The notes under the pieces are model-generated. The model saw only the letters and a list, made by a program, of their open reading frames with translations, was not told the origin of the DNA and ran no database searches. A stretch of 64,000 nucleotides of DNA from Tetrapyrgos nigripes (lineage: Eukaryota > Basidiomycota > Agaricomycetes > Agaricales > Campanellaceae). Positions 14,698 through 26,418 of this stretch are shown piece after piece. A program made the translations under genes and the position numbers. Positions within the stretch are counted from its first letter, which is position 1, and each line of letters opens with the position of its first letter. Location: NCBI GenBank assembly GCA_013368315.1, contig JAACJM010000020.1, positions 558,001-622,000 of the forward strand. Reading direction: 5' to 3'.

Positions 14698-16809
14698 CTA
14701 CACAAGCTTGGCCAGCTGAATCTGGTTCTGGTCCACATCGGTGCTGAAGTACGCGTTTTTTAGGAACACGTCGCCCACCTGAAAATCCCGGAAACATAGC
14801 GTAAAAACAGGTTTAGAGTCAGTCAAGGTTCCCCAGAAGGAGCAAAATTGCACTTACGAGCCACTCCTGCGCTCCACCAACTTGTCCTGCGCTAATTCCG
14901 GACAAACAGTCACCCTGAGGGTCATTGGGGTCCAAGGGAGAGAAAGCAATGTCTCTCGGGTCAATGGCAAACTCGGTTCCTCCAAAGGTCAAAGCAACAC
15001 TCTGGTTGAGTGTGCAAGGAACAGTGAATTGACCCTGGCCCGCATCTTGTGCACCTTGAATGAGCTGGTGGACAGCAGCGGCATCATCAGGGGGAGCAAC
15101 GATGAGGGTAGTTCCAGTGTCGAGGATGGCAGTGCGGCCTTGCAACCCAGTGTCCTGGCCATCAACAGTGACGGCGTCCATAGCGCCCTCCCAGAAGCCT
15201 GTCGGGGGAAGAGGTTATTACACTAAACTGGAACGTCTACCACACATATCATACCTTGGGCGTTCACGTTCTGCAAGGTGGTGAGGGTTTGAGGATCGAA
15301 TTTGGTCTGGTCGAGACCACTGCAACAAAAACATTAGTGCTATCGCCTAGAGAACATTCAGAGCAGACACCCACCCAAAAGTAATCTCTCCGTCGTTCAA
15401 GTTGTCAGCAGCACGGGAAATCTTGTACGAGGTGATGGCACTTTGAACGAGACCTTGTTTCGCCAATGCTTCGATGGGGGTCAAGGTCTTTTGCTCAGAT
15501 AAGGTCTGTAATACGGGGTCAGCCAGCAATCACCGCAGAGCAAGGGACATTCATACAGATTGAGCAAGACCCATAAGACCATCAAAGGGAGTCTGAGGGC
15601 CAGCGAAGTCCTCAGTCTCCTGGTCAGCAGTACCAAAAGTGTGCGCCGTCAACTGAAGACCAGCAACGTTGATGTCGTCTTGGACGATTGTACCAGCAAC
15701 GGCTCCTGTACCGTATGTAACTTGGAAAGGTGCACCCGAGTCTTGGAAAGAGCTTGACGACTGTGCCCCGAGGAATTTGTGGTCACCCTGGTGATAATAG
15801 TATTTTTAACACAGGTCGCGCAGTCAATTCAATAATTAGAGGCACTTACACAGTCACCTCCGTCAACGGACACGCAATTTTCTGATCCCACCTATTTGGC
15901 CCATAAGTCTACATTAATAATAAGTTTTTTTTTACCCACCCAGAAATCGGCAGAACCTGAGTCCATGAGGATCAGGAAATCTTGGGGTGGTGTTCCCATT
16001 TGAATTGTTGCGAGGTAGCCCACATCTTGAGCCCTATAGGTCTGATCAGCGAGCGGATCACTATGCGCAGCAAGAACGGCTTACTCGATATCGAGCCCGA
16101 GAGAGTTATCAGCAGTAGGGGGGTTGGCAACTTCGACGGAATCAGCAGCCGCAGATGCAGCCCCTCCTCCATTGGCAGCGGTACCATTTCCATTGGCACC
16201 GTCACCGCCATTCTGACCACCGGCAGCGGCAGCACCAGCGGCACCAGCAGCAGCACCACCAGCTCCGGCAGCCCCAGCACCACCAAAGCCACCTCTGCAA
16301 ACGTAGATTAGCAAAACGAACCATCCAACTTAGAAATGATCCTTACTTCCTGTTCCTGAACGATTGAGCTGCAGAGCCAGCCAATCCAACACGGTTGCTA
16401 AACCTCTTAGCATTGGGTTTTTTGGCAACCTTCACTCCAGAACGATTGAAGCGTTTTGCAAGAGCAGGATCCTCGAGTGCAGCCACGCGCCTCTCGATGT
16501 TTGAACGAAGTTCGAGCTCAGAAGGTGCATCACGGCCAGTGAAGCGGGCAAGACGACGGTTACTTCGGTTAATGTGTTGTTGTAAAAGCTTAATTTGGAA
16601 AAGACAAAGGTTAATTGTATTGTGATGGACAGACGGCTCGAAAGACGTACGATGGAGGGGTGAATATCATCGCGCTGAGCGATACGCTTCAATGGGAGTG
16701 TGACGACACCACTGTTGCGATTGACCAAAGGACGTGCTTCCGCATCCTGTGCGGACAATGCGAGGAGAACGCCTGTCAAAAGAGAGGCAAATGACAGCTT
16801 CAATTGCAT
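14698..16809 (-). CDS. Secreted pepsin-like aspartic protease (A1 family), copy 2, with Gly/Ala-rich insert
   Basis: Second A1 endopeptidase in the tandem pair. The ATG at 16807-16809 starts a signal peptide (MQLKLSFASLLTGVLLALSA), followed by the propeptide motif SGVVTLPLKRIAQRDDIHPS shared with copy 1. A basic stretch (FNRSGVKVAKKPNAKRFSNR) leads into a low-complexity Gly/Ala/Asn insert of roughly 50 residues (about 16125-16297) absent from copy 1. The catalytic sites are LMDSGSADFW (about 15960) and AILDTGTTLIVA (about 15110). The C-terminus is FLKNAYFSTD...QIQLAKLV with TAG at 14698-14700. Short introns interrupt it at about seven or more points. The basic stretch before the insert may hold the maturation site. 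It is not predicted to be defective. Confidence 0.9.
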
Positions 16810-17579
16810 GATGAAAGTGAGCTGGATGTCGTGAAATACAAAAAAGAAGTAGAAAGGAATGAGCAAGCAAGGCCCGGCCTTGAGTATAGAGGTAAGGAGA
16901 GATGGGGGAGACGGGGAACTTCTTCGGAAGCAAGGCCTTATAAAGCGTGGAGCTACTTTTTATAACCCATTGTTTCTGCGTGGGATAAGAGGCCAGTTTC
17001 TACCCGTCGCTATCGATATAAAGAGTAGCCATCAGAGTGGCATCTGTTGCCAGCTCATTCGAGCCACTCTCATTCCCCAATGTGGTAGGAACACTTGATG
17101 AATTTTTAACTTGTGCATCTTAGTAGCGAATGTTGCTGTTGTTGAATAGCAATGGATAGGAGGCGAGATATACAGTACCCGTCGCTCTCGGTATATAGTC
17201 ATCAGAGTGCATCTGTTACCAACTTGTTCTAGGGGTCAATCACTATGACTACTTTCATCCTCCAATGTGGTTGGAACCATGATGAATCTTCAGCTTGCGC
17301 ATATTGGTAGCACATGTTGGCGTTGTTGGATAGCAATTGAGTCTGATTGTTTGTTGGTATCATCACTGCGGCTGGGATTTGCTGTATCAGAGGGGCTGAG
17401 CTGAGTTGCTAAGAGTCTTGATTCAAGTGGGGCAAAGCCTCATGAGCGCCGCCGCACCGGAAGTTATTTTTAGAACACAAATATCATTACGCCTGTTTTA
17501 CTTGCTAGCCGAGAAAAGTCCAGTTCACAGGAAAAAAAACACCAGCCAGTTGTTTGAATAGAGTATGTGCTAGAACTCT
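16810..17579. other. Intergenic region containing a duplicated block
   Basis: This region holds the promoter of the minus-strand protease copy 2 and the 3' end of the enoyl-CoA isomerase. Most of it is occupied by two diverged copies of a block of about 160 bp (annotated separately). No coding potential beyond short frames is seen. Confidence 0.5.
17001..17339. repeat. Diverged direct duplication of a ~160-bp non-coding block
   Basis: Copy A (about 17001-17156) and copy B (about 17176-17339) both begin TACCCGTCGCT and then share ATCAGAGTG-CATCTGTT, CCAATGTGGT-GGAAC, GATGAAT and GTTGTT-GA-TAGCAA in the same order and spacing. Several small indels and substitutions separate them, so the duplication is not recent. 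No open frame is conserved between them. They could be repeat fragments or duplicated regulatory DNA of the protease. Confidence 0.75.
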
Positions 17580-18726
17580 TCACAGTCTTGCCCTGGCTGC
17601 AGCATCTTCAATATTCGCGTCTATGACCCTGACTTCTTTCTTGATAGTATCCAAAGCATCTCGATAGATTTCCCCCTGCAAGTCGAGACCTCAGCTTCAT
17701 ACATCATGATGTATAAAGGCAGCTGCTCACCTTTATGAGACCCCAAACACCGCCTTTGGCATTGCCTGCCCACTGATCTGCAACCTCTTCTGCCTTGGCA
17801 AGCACGGCCTTGGTATCTCCTTGGACAATGTAATCCACCAATCCTGCGTTCAAAGCTTCTTGCGGAGTGAAACGGTGACCCTCAAGTGCAATCTTCCGTT
17901 GAAGCGGGCCATTGCCAAACTTTGTAATCAAAATACCTCCAAAGGATGTCGGCCATGAAGCACCAAAGTGGACCTTGCCAACCATTCATCAGTATTTGAC
18001 CAACAGGGGAACATCAAAAGATATACACGTACTTCATTCATACACAGCCATGCGTTACGCTTGGATCCGTCCGTCATGACTCTGTAGTCGCAAGCAAGTG
18101 ATAATAAAAAGCCACCTGCGAAACAGTGACCATTGATTGCTGCTATGGTAGGCACTTTGGTAACCATTTGTGAGCGTCTGAATATGATTATCGTATTCTA
18201 GTGCTCACGTGGAAAGGTCATCAGCCGATGGAGTAGAGGATTGAAAACCACTAGGGTGAATGAATGCAGTCCATTAGACGGTGATTCGTGTTCAGCATGA
18301 AAGGGTGCGTACTCGGGAAGAAGTTGGGGTCATCGACGATTTTGGCGAAATCCAGACCTGAGAGGACAAGTTGAGATGATGACGGACTGCCGTTTGGCGA
18401 GCATACCGTTGCTAAAGAACTTATCCTGATCCTTGCGACCCACTATTATCAACGCCCCTTTGCCCTCTTGGCTGTTCTTGTCCTTGCGCGACCTTCTCCA
18501 TCCTTCTCTCCAGTCTCGCTCAACAGTATTCAGAGCCGGTTTAAGACCTTGGTTAATCAATTCTGTAGTGAGGCGCGAATCCTGACCATTATGTAGCTCG
18601 ATAATCCATAGAGACTCCTTGGCTGGTTCAAAGCATGAGGACTGGACAACTCTGAGAAGATTCTGACCTACGATGGGTCAAGGTTATGAGCGGATTGCCT
18701 GCTGGAAGACTGAGAGGGTAAGACAT
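17580..18726 (-). CDS. ECI1: Peroxisomal enoyl-CoA isomerase/hydratase (crotonase family, Eci1-like)
   Basis: Crotonase-fold enzyme, probably Δ3,Δ2-enoyl-CoA isomerase acting on unsaturated fatty acids in peroxisomal β-oxidation. The ATG at 18724-18726 gives MSYPLSLPAGNPLITLTH. A 48-bp intron (about 18622-18670) must be removed to read on into PKESLWIIELHNGQDSRLT. Crotonase landmarks are GALIIVG...KFFSNGLDF (first oxyanion-hole strand), VPTIAAINGHCFAGGFLLSL and the ACDYRVMTDG segment with NEV and HFGASWP after it. Helix residues EALNAGLVDYIV follow. The protein ends AAARARL; the last three residues A-R-L fit the peroxisomal targeting consensus. The stop is at 17580-17582. The intron count is about four or five. 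A hydratase activity instead of isomerase cannot be excluded. Confidence 0.85.
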
Positions 18727-19014
18727 CGTTGATGTACAAGAAATACGATACGATCTAAACTCCAGTCCCTAAACTCCAGTCCGCAAGATATTCACATGTC
18801 AATGCTTATGTTTGAAAATTTGCGAGAGTGATGGAGGACGCGAAGACCAAGAAAACCGGGCTCGTTTTCAGTTCTTCAGACTTGTTACAGGATCGTCCTG
18901 CTGCATTCAGGGAAAGCAAAGACCGACGGCAGTTTGAGTGTAATAAGTGACAGACTGTATACACTACGCGAAGCAACTGCCAAATAATCCACAACTCCTT
19001 CTTCACTTCTAACA

Positions 19015-19365
19015 ATGGCAGTAGACGAAGCCCAACGAGCAGCCATCAAAGGCAAGCAATCGCAATCCTGCTCTGAGCATTCTCTGACGGTTATTTGAAC
19101 AAAACAGCCAAGCTTGCAAGTCGTGACGAACACATACGTGAATCATGGGTCCGCGCGATGGAAGCCAAACTTGTCCGTGACGAGCTGGACAAGTGCCAGA
19201 GGACGGAAGGTGTAAATCACTACGAAAACTGCAAATGGCTTTCCGAACTCTATCTTTCGAAACTGAAGGAGTCAAGGGTGCGTGTACAACCACTTGCGGC
19301 TTGGATGTAACCTGACGCGCCATTACCTCTGTCAGGTGCAAGGCTACAAGCAAATTGATATATGA
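19015..19365 (+). CDS. NDUFB10: NADH:ubiquinone oxidoreductase 12 kDa subunit (NDUFB10/PDSW-like)
   Basis: Small accessory subunit of mitochondrial complex I, about 78 residues. Exon 1 encodes MAVDEAQRAAIK. The first intron (19052-19107) begins with GC (GCAAGC) and ends CAG, because no GT donor gives the correct frame. Exon 2 reads AKLASRDEHIRESWVRAMEA and then LDKCQRTEGVNHYENCKWL, with the two conserved cysteines of the family. The second intron is a regular GT-AG intron (about 19279-19336). The last exon gives RVQGYKQIDI with TGA at 19363-19365. The family call rests on the E-x-I-R-x-SWVxAMEA and GVNHYExCKWL pattern of fungal 12 kDa subunits, recalled from memory. It lies 515 bp upstream of actin on the same strand. 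Confidence 0.75.
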
Positions 19366-19879
19366 TGTTGTATTGCGCATTAGACTTGCTGTAGAATGAC
19401 AAAAGCCCTTCAACACACGTCTGTGGACGTGCCCGTACATCTACTGCGCCTTCATGCATACCTCGGCATGACAAAGCTTGGTCTTAAACCCAGTCGGGAA
19501 ACAACGTTATCTTGCTCAGATTGAGAAGTTCTTACAATGGAATCGCAGTACCGTCTTGTTGAACAGCTACGGAGAAATTGACTATTAGTGTCTGTCGGTC
19601 TGCGCCTTACTACGGACAGTCCCGTCAAGACTTAGTGCCTCTTTCGCAAAACAGACCCGCGAAGGTCGTAGCAGCACTCTCCTCCAGCGCAGTCCAGTTG
19701 CGGAGCACGGTCACCTCTTCGAGTCGTACGATGTAGAGTGTTACGCAGTTATCTGACTGCACGTATGAGTAGGTATAAGAGAGGATCCCAGCTACCGTCA
19801 CTCTTCAGCAACCTCACCTCAATTTTCATACTCTAATCTCACTTGTCTTGCTATCAACAAAACGCCTACATAGCTCAAC
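19366..19879. promoter_or_regulatory. Actin promoter and 5' leader region
   Basis: Gap of about 510 bp upstream of actin. A TATA-like GGTATAAGAGAGG lies about 110 bp before the actin ATG, followed by a pyrimidine-rich stretch (19795-19860), the usual layout of strongly expressed basidiomycete genes. No gene is seen in it. Confidence 0.45.
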
Positions 19880-21497
<1,618 letters not shown>

Positions 21498-21822
21498 TCT
21501 CGACTCTCCGGTCCCCGTCCACGGTTGCTCATGATTGTATAATGTTCTCGTTCCTCTGAAGTTGATACCAGTGCCAAGTTAGTCTAGTATCACGGTTCGC
21601 AGAGAAATGGCATTATGTTATCCATTCACTCTCTTCTCAACCTGAGCTCGAGCATGAAGGTTGTGAAGTGTTTTCGTGATTTTCATACACTATGATACAC
21701 AGTTTACGGGTCCCAGCGTCTTGAGGGCCCAGATAGTTTCAAATCAACTACACATCGCTGTCCTAACGTTCATTTGATGTTCTCGTCCAACACAGCAAGA
21801 TGGAAACGCACCCCGCCGTTGC
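21498..21822. other. Convergent intergenic region, actin / mucin-like gene
   Basis: About 325 bp between two stop codons. It should hold both 3' ends. No gene or repeat is seen. Confidence 0.5.
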
Positions 21823-24800
21823 TCATGCCAAGATCCCTCTCGCATTTCTCATATCTTTAGAGCAGATTTGCATCAGTAGTGAAAACTGCTCAAAGCTCAA
21901 ACCAAGAGGACAAGCGGAGTACATTTGATTGGGGTCGGCGACAAGCAGTGGTGCGACACCACTGAAGTCGATTTCATCAATAATGCAGCTCAGTGGGCAA
22001 GGCTAAAAGATGTCAGTGAAGGACATGCATAGATGCTTGACATACCTTGTTAGATGGCATAGGGGTAGGCTGCGTAACGACGTTCAATCCCAATGTGAAA
22101 TTCGTTGCGGTTATTGCAAAAGACATACCTCCGTGCAATCGTGCGTAGTGGGGGTGGGATGGCAAGTCTGTAAGTGGGTTATCAACTCTGTGAACGTCCG
22201 CGCAGATATCGCAAGACATACTTCAGAGACATGGGTCGTAGTACACGGCATTGTAGAGGTAGGGTGATGAGAAGTCTAAATGTCGCACAATCACATTATA
22301 AAACCTCTCTAAAAACATTGGAAACATACCTCAGTACAACCAGCCATAGTACTGCTTGACATCGTAGATCTCGTCTATATGTTGATCAATGACGCAGCTA
22401 CAATCTCCATCGCTGCTGCAAGACATACCTCTGTGCAATCATTCGTAGAACTGCCTGGTGATGTAGGCTGAGGAGTCTAAAAGCCAGTCAATTACACTGT
22501 AAAGATCTGCGTGGCTATTGCAAGGCATACCTCAGTCGTTGGGGTGCCTGGCATCGTGGGTGTAGACTGGGTCGTCTGAACTCCGGTCAGTTATATTGCC
22601 AAAACGTATGCAGTCATTGCAAGACCTACCACAGTTGCCGAGCTGCTTGGTGTCGTAGACGTAGGCTGACTCTAAACGGCCGTCAGTCATGTTCACTGCG
22701 TATGGATTACAGTACATACCTCAGTCGTTGAGCTGCTTGGCAGCGTAGGCGTAGGCTGAGTCTAAAGGGTGGTCAGTCACATTCACTGAAAAATTCCGCG
22801 TAGGGATTACAGGATATACCTCAGTCGTAGGGCTGCTGGGCATTGTCGATGTAGGAGTCGTCTAAACGTCGGTCATCACTTTAAAACACTATGGGACTAT
22901 CGCAAGACAACACACCTCAGTCGTAGAGTCTGGAGGTGTAGGCTGAGGAGTCTAATGCCGGTGAACAGGTTGTGGAGATCTGACAGCTATGCAGGACATA
23001 CCTCAGTCGTAGAGCTATCTGTAGGCGTAGGCTGAGGAGTCTAATGCCGGTGAACAGGTTGTGAAGATCTGACAGCTATTGCAAGACATACCTCAGTCGT
23101 AGAGCTATCTGTAGGCGTAGGCTGAGGAGTCTAAACGCCGGTGAGCCGCTTATGGAGATCTGACCGCCTGAGGTATTGAAAGACATACCTCAGTCGTAGG
23201 AGGAGTAGGCAATGAAGTCTAAACACCGGTCAGTACCCTGTGAAGATCTGATAACAACTGAGAACTACCTCGGTGGAATCGTTCGTAGAGCTGCCGCCTG
23301 GCACCGTAGGTGTAGGCTGGATGGTCTGAGTATTGGTGAGTCCCATTGAGAAGGCGTGATACCCAACGAAAACATACATCAGTCTCGTCACTTGTCGAGC
23401 TGCTGGGCCACGTAGGTGGCGGCTGGGTAGTCTATGAGTTGGTCAGTCAGGCTGTAGAGATATGTGCAGGTATTCCAAGACATACCCCGGAATCATTGCT
23501 GGGCCACGTAGGGGTAGGCTGAGTATTCTAGACGTCGGTCAGTCGAAGTGTGGAAACATGCGCAGACCCCGAAAACCCTACCTCGGTGCCAGGATTACTT
23601 GTAGATGTAGGTTGGGAAGTCTGATCGTTGTTCGTTCACATGGCGGAACTAAGCTCAGGTGTTAAAAACGCACCTCGGTACCCGAGGCGCCATTGCCCGT
23701 AGAGCCGTTACCGGTAGGGCCACTTCCCGTAGTGCCATTCTCCATAGAGCTGTTACCCATAGTACCGTTCCCAGTAGAGCTGTTCCCAATAGAGCTGTTC
23801 CCAGTAGAGCCATTCCCCGTAGAACCATCCCCTGAACCGTTGCCCGTAGAGCCATTCCCTGAGCCGTTCCCAGTAGAGCCATTACCAGTAGAGGCGGTCC
23901 CAGTAGAGACGTTACCAGTAGAGCCATTACCAGTAGTGCCGTTCTCAGTAGTGCCATTACCAGTAGTGCCATTATCAGTGGGGCCATTGCCTGTAGTTCC
24001 GTTGTCTACGGATCCGCCTGGTGTTGTGCCATTGGTCGTAGAGGTGTCCGGCGTCGTAGGTGTGGGCTGGGATGTCCAAAAGGTCAGTCACATTGTGAAA
24101 AAGCGCGGGCAATTATGGAAGACATACTCCAGTGCCATTGCTTGGAGAGTTATCCGGCGTAGTAGGTGCAGGGTGAGAGGGCTGAGCGTTGATTAGCATT
24201 TTAAGAATACAACCAGTCACCGAAAGACATACCCAAGTGCCCGAATTAGAGTTGTTTGGCGTAGTAGGAGTAGGCTGGAAATTCTGAAGTCAGTACTTCG
24301 CAGGGTGAAAGTACTCATAGACATACTCCACCACCGCTCGGATTAGTGTCGTTCGGCGTAGTAGGTGTAGGCTGGAAAGTTTGAAGTCTGTCTCTGGAAA
24401 TACACAAAGTTACTGAATAACATACCCCGCCACTGCTCGGATTAGTGTCGTTCGGTATCGTAGGTGTAGGTAGGGATGTCTAAAAGGCGTTCAATCAGGA
24501 TTGTGGAACTGAATCAAGCTAATGGAAAATGTGCCTCAGTGGCATCAGCTGTAGAGCTGCCTGGCATCGTGGGTGTAGTTTGGGAAGTCTATACGTGGAT
24601 GAGTTATGTCGTGAAACTTATAGCTAAAGAAAAACATACTCCAGTGCTCGGAGTATTCGCAGCAGTGTCGTGTGTCGTAGTTGGAGTAGGCTGGGGCGTC
24701 GTAGGCGTAGGCTGGGTAGTCTGACCGTCGGGTCAGCTAAATCGTAGGAATAAGCATAGTTATTGAAGATATATACCCCAGTGCTCGAATTGTTCGTGTT

Positions 24801-25897
24801 CGTAGAAGTTTCTGACGTCGTTGATGGTTGTGGAGTCTAGACGTCTGTCACATCAAAAAATTATGGGCGGGCATTGAAAGATATACCCCAGTGCTCGAAT
24901 TGCCCGTAGAAGTGTTCGACGTCGTTGATGGCTGGGGAATCCAAACGTCCGTCAGCCACGGCCCACATGCTGAAATTGCGCGCAGCTCATGGAAAACATA
25001 CCCCGGTACCATTGCTCGTCGCGGTAATAGTATCAGTTGACGTCGTCGTTAATGGCTGCGGAGTCTATATGTCTGTCAGTGATATTATTCGACTGTGCGG
25101 AACTTATTAGAAGAGGTACCCCGGTGACGGTAGTTGTGGTAGTGGTGGTCATGCTCGTGTGACACGGCGTCGTAGTTGTTGGATGGTGAGTGTGACAATC
25201 GCTCGTAGAAGTGTGCAGCGATCTATAATCCTTAGGTATGTTATTGCAACAATTTTCGAGCAACTCGGCGAAGATTCCGATGTCGAGATCCAAAGGACAC
25301 GCAGAGGTTAGCTTATCAACATCGGCGATGAGTTCGCACGCAAGAGAGGAAAAGTTGGTATCGTTGATGATACAACTCTTTGGCCAAGTCTAAACAACGG
25401 TCAGTCACATTGAGGATCAGTTGCGCAGCTATAGGAAATATACCTCAGCGCAGTTGTCGGCGGGCATCGCAACGGTATAAGGCTCTGTGTCCTTGGGCGT
25501 GTCAGCCTAGCCAAGGGTTGGTTAATTTGCCACTGTCATAAGGAATGTGACCGCGCCTTGTCCATATCATCACAACAACCGTGGATCAACCCTTTGAAGC
25601 GTTCCGTGCTCAGATGCGAAGGACAAGCATAGGTCAACACATCAGTGTCGGCGATGAGCTCCTTTGCAACACAACTGTAGTTGATTTCGTTGATGATGCA
25701 ACTCGGCGGGACCGCTGTCTTCATCTGGGGAGCAGTCAGTCACCTTTGTGCTTGCGGAACGCGTGCACACCTACTGTGTTCTGTTGACATTGGGCGAGCG
25801 TGTTCTCAAAGTTGGCGCTTTGAACCCTCGGACCAATTGGAGCAGCAAAGCCACTCTTGACCAGTAACATGAAGCCAAGTGGCTTGAAAAAGGGCAT
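21823..25897 (-). CDS. Secreted mucin-like protein with three Cys modules and a tandem mini-exon array
   Basis: I do not recognise this gene. The ATG at 25895-25897 starts a probable signal peptide (MPFFKPLGFMLLVKSGFAA); exon 1 is 25775-25897. Cys module 1 (about 25557-25724) and module 2 (exon 25120-25389) are near the N-terminus, and module 3 is the last exon (21823-22002, TGA 21823-21825). The modules share SCII-N/D, then about 14 residues to L-x-AD, then ACP, then F and one or two Cys. Between modules 2 and 3 lie 26 mini-exons of mostly 24-70 nt, each separated by introns of roughly 50-60 bp, and one 393-nt exon (23674-24066) rich in N-G-S/T sequons. Typical mini-exon peptide: TPQPTPTDSSTTE. 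All exon lengths I counted are multiples of three with phase-0 joints. Predicted product about 800 residues, heavily O- and N-glycosylated, secreted or wall-associated. The donor of exon 2 and of some mini-exons is uncertain. Confidence 0.7.
22046..25064 (-). repeat. Tandem array of exon-intron units in the mucin-like gene
   Basis: On the plus strand each unit reads: end of an intron as ACATAC, a short exon complement starting CTCAGT or CCCAGT, a GTAGG-GTAGGCTG core, then the acceptor as CT. Checked examples are 22129-22167 (39 nt), 22916-22951 (36), 23002-23040 (39), 23092-23130 (39) and 25002-25064 (63). Units of about 90-110 bp repeat across 3 kb. The units at 22916-23130 are nearly identical in both exon and intron, which shows that duplication copied whole units. 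The 3'-most mini-exon (22046-22069) has lost the usual acceptor but an internal CAG keeps the frame. Confidence 0.8.
23674..24066 (-). repeat. Sequon-rich coding minisatellite in the mucin-like gene
   Basis: A 393-nt exon is built mostly from degenerate 15-nt units encoding N-G-S/T-T-G. Reading the minus strand gives about eighteen N-x-S/T sequons in 131 codons. No stop occurs in this frame although other frames also stay open, as expected for a repeat whose unit is a multiple of three. Length polymorphism between strains is likely. Confidence 0.8.
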
Positions 25898-26418
25898 TGC
25901 ACCGTCGTAAAAGAGCGTGGATAGTAATGAGTGTGGGGAGCGATATAAAATCGCTAGTCAGTAGGGAGTAGGAGTGAAAGAAGTTGAAGAACGCCTAGAA
26001 GAACGCCAGCAAACAAACCACACGGAGGCAAATCAAAGGAGACAATCACGCCAACATTTGAGGCTGGCGTTAATGCAGATTTTCATCACTACTAGATTTC
26101 TTCAAGTTCCTGAGGGTAATTAGTATCTGATAAGTATCCGCCTTTCTTGGGATGAGTGAATGCTTTTTTGTGAAAATATTTGAAGTCGAGACATTCTGCT
26201 AGACGGTCATTTCAGGTCTTGACTCGGAGAATGGCCCGGCATTTCATTGAATGCAAGTTGTTATACTATTACCAGGTGAGCGCGGCTGAGAACAACTAGA
26301 ACGGGAGCCTGGTGGACAAATATGGAAACTGTATAGTTGCTCGGCAATAACCTTATTTTCCAGTCGCGACATCGGACGGAAAATATTGCAAGTTCGCAAA
26401 ACTCAAGATCCACCGACA
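25898..26418. promoter_or_regulatory. Divergent promoter region, mucin-like gene / RPL4
   Basis: About 520 bp between two divergent start codons. A purine-rich stretch (about 25960-26040) lies on the mucin side. GCCAACATTTGAGGCTGGC forms a loose dyad near 26050. No TATA box is clear for RPL4. Confidence 0.35.

Noticed and set aside
23693..24196. Plus-strand frame of 167 codons rich in Val-Glu-Pro-Leu-Pro repeats
   Set aside because: It is the antisense of the sequon-rich minisatellite. Repeats with units divisible by three stay open in several frames. The minus-strand frame has signal peptide, splice sites and Cys modules.
22046..25064. Reading the array as a CRISPR or simple satellite
   Set aside because: The repeats are diverged, of variable unit length, and consist of in-frame exons bounded by GT-AG signals; a eukaryotic genome makes CRISPR irrelevant.
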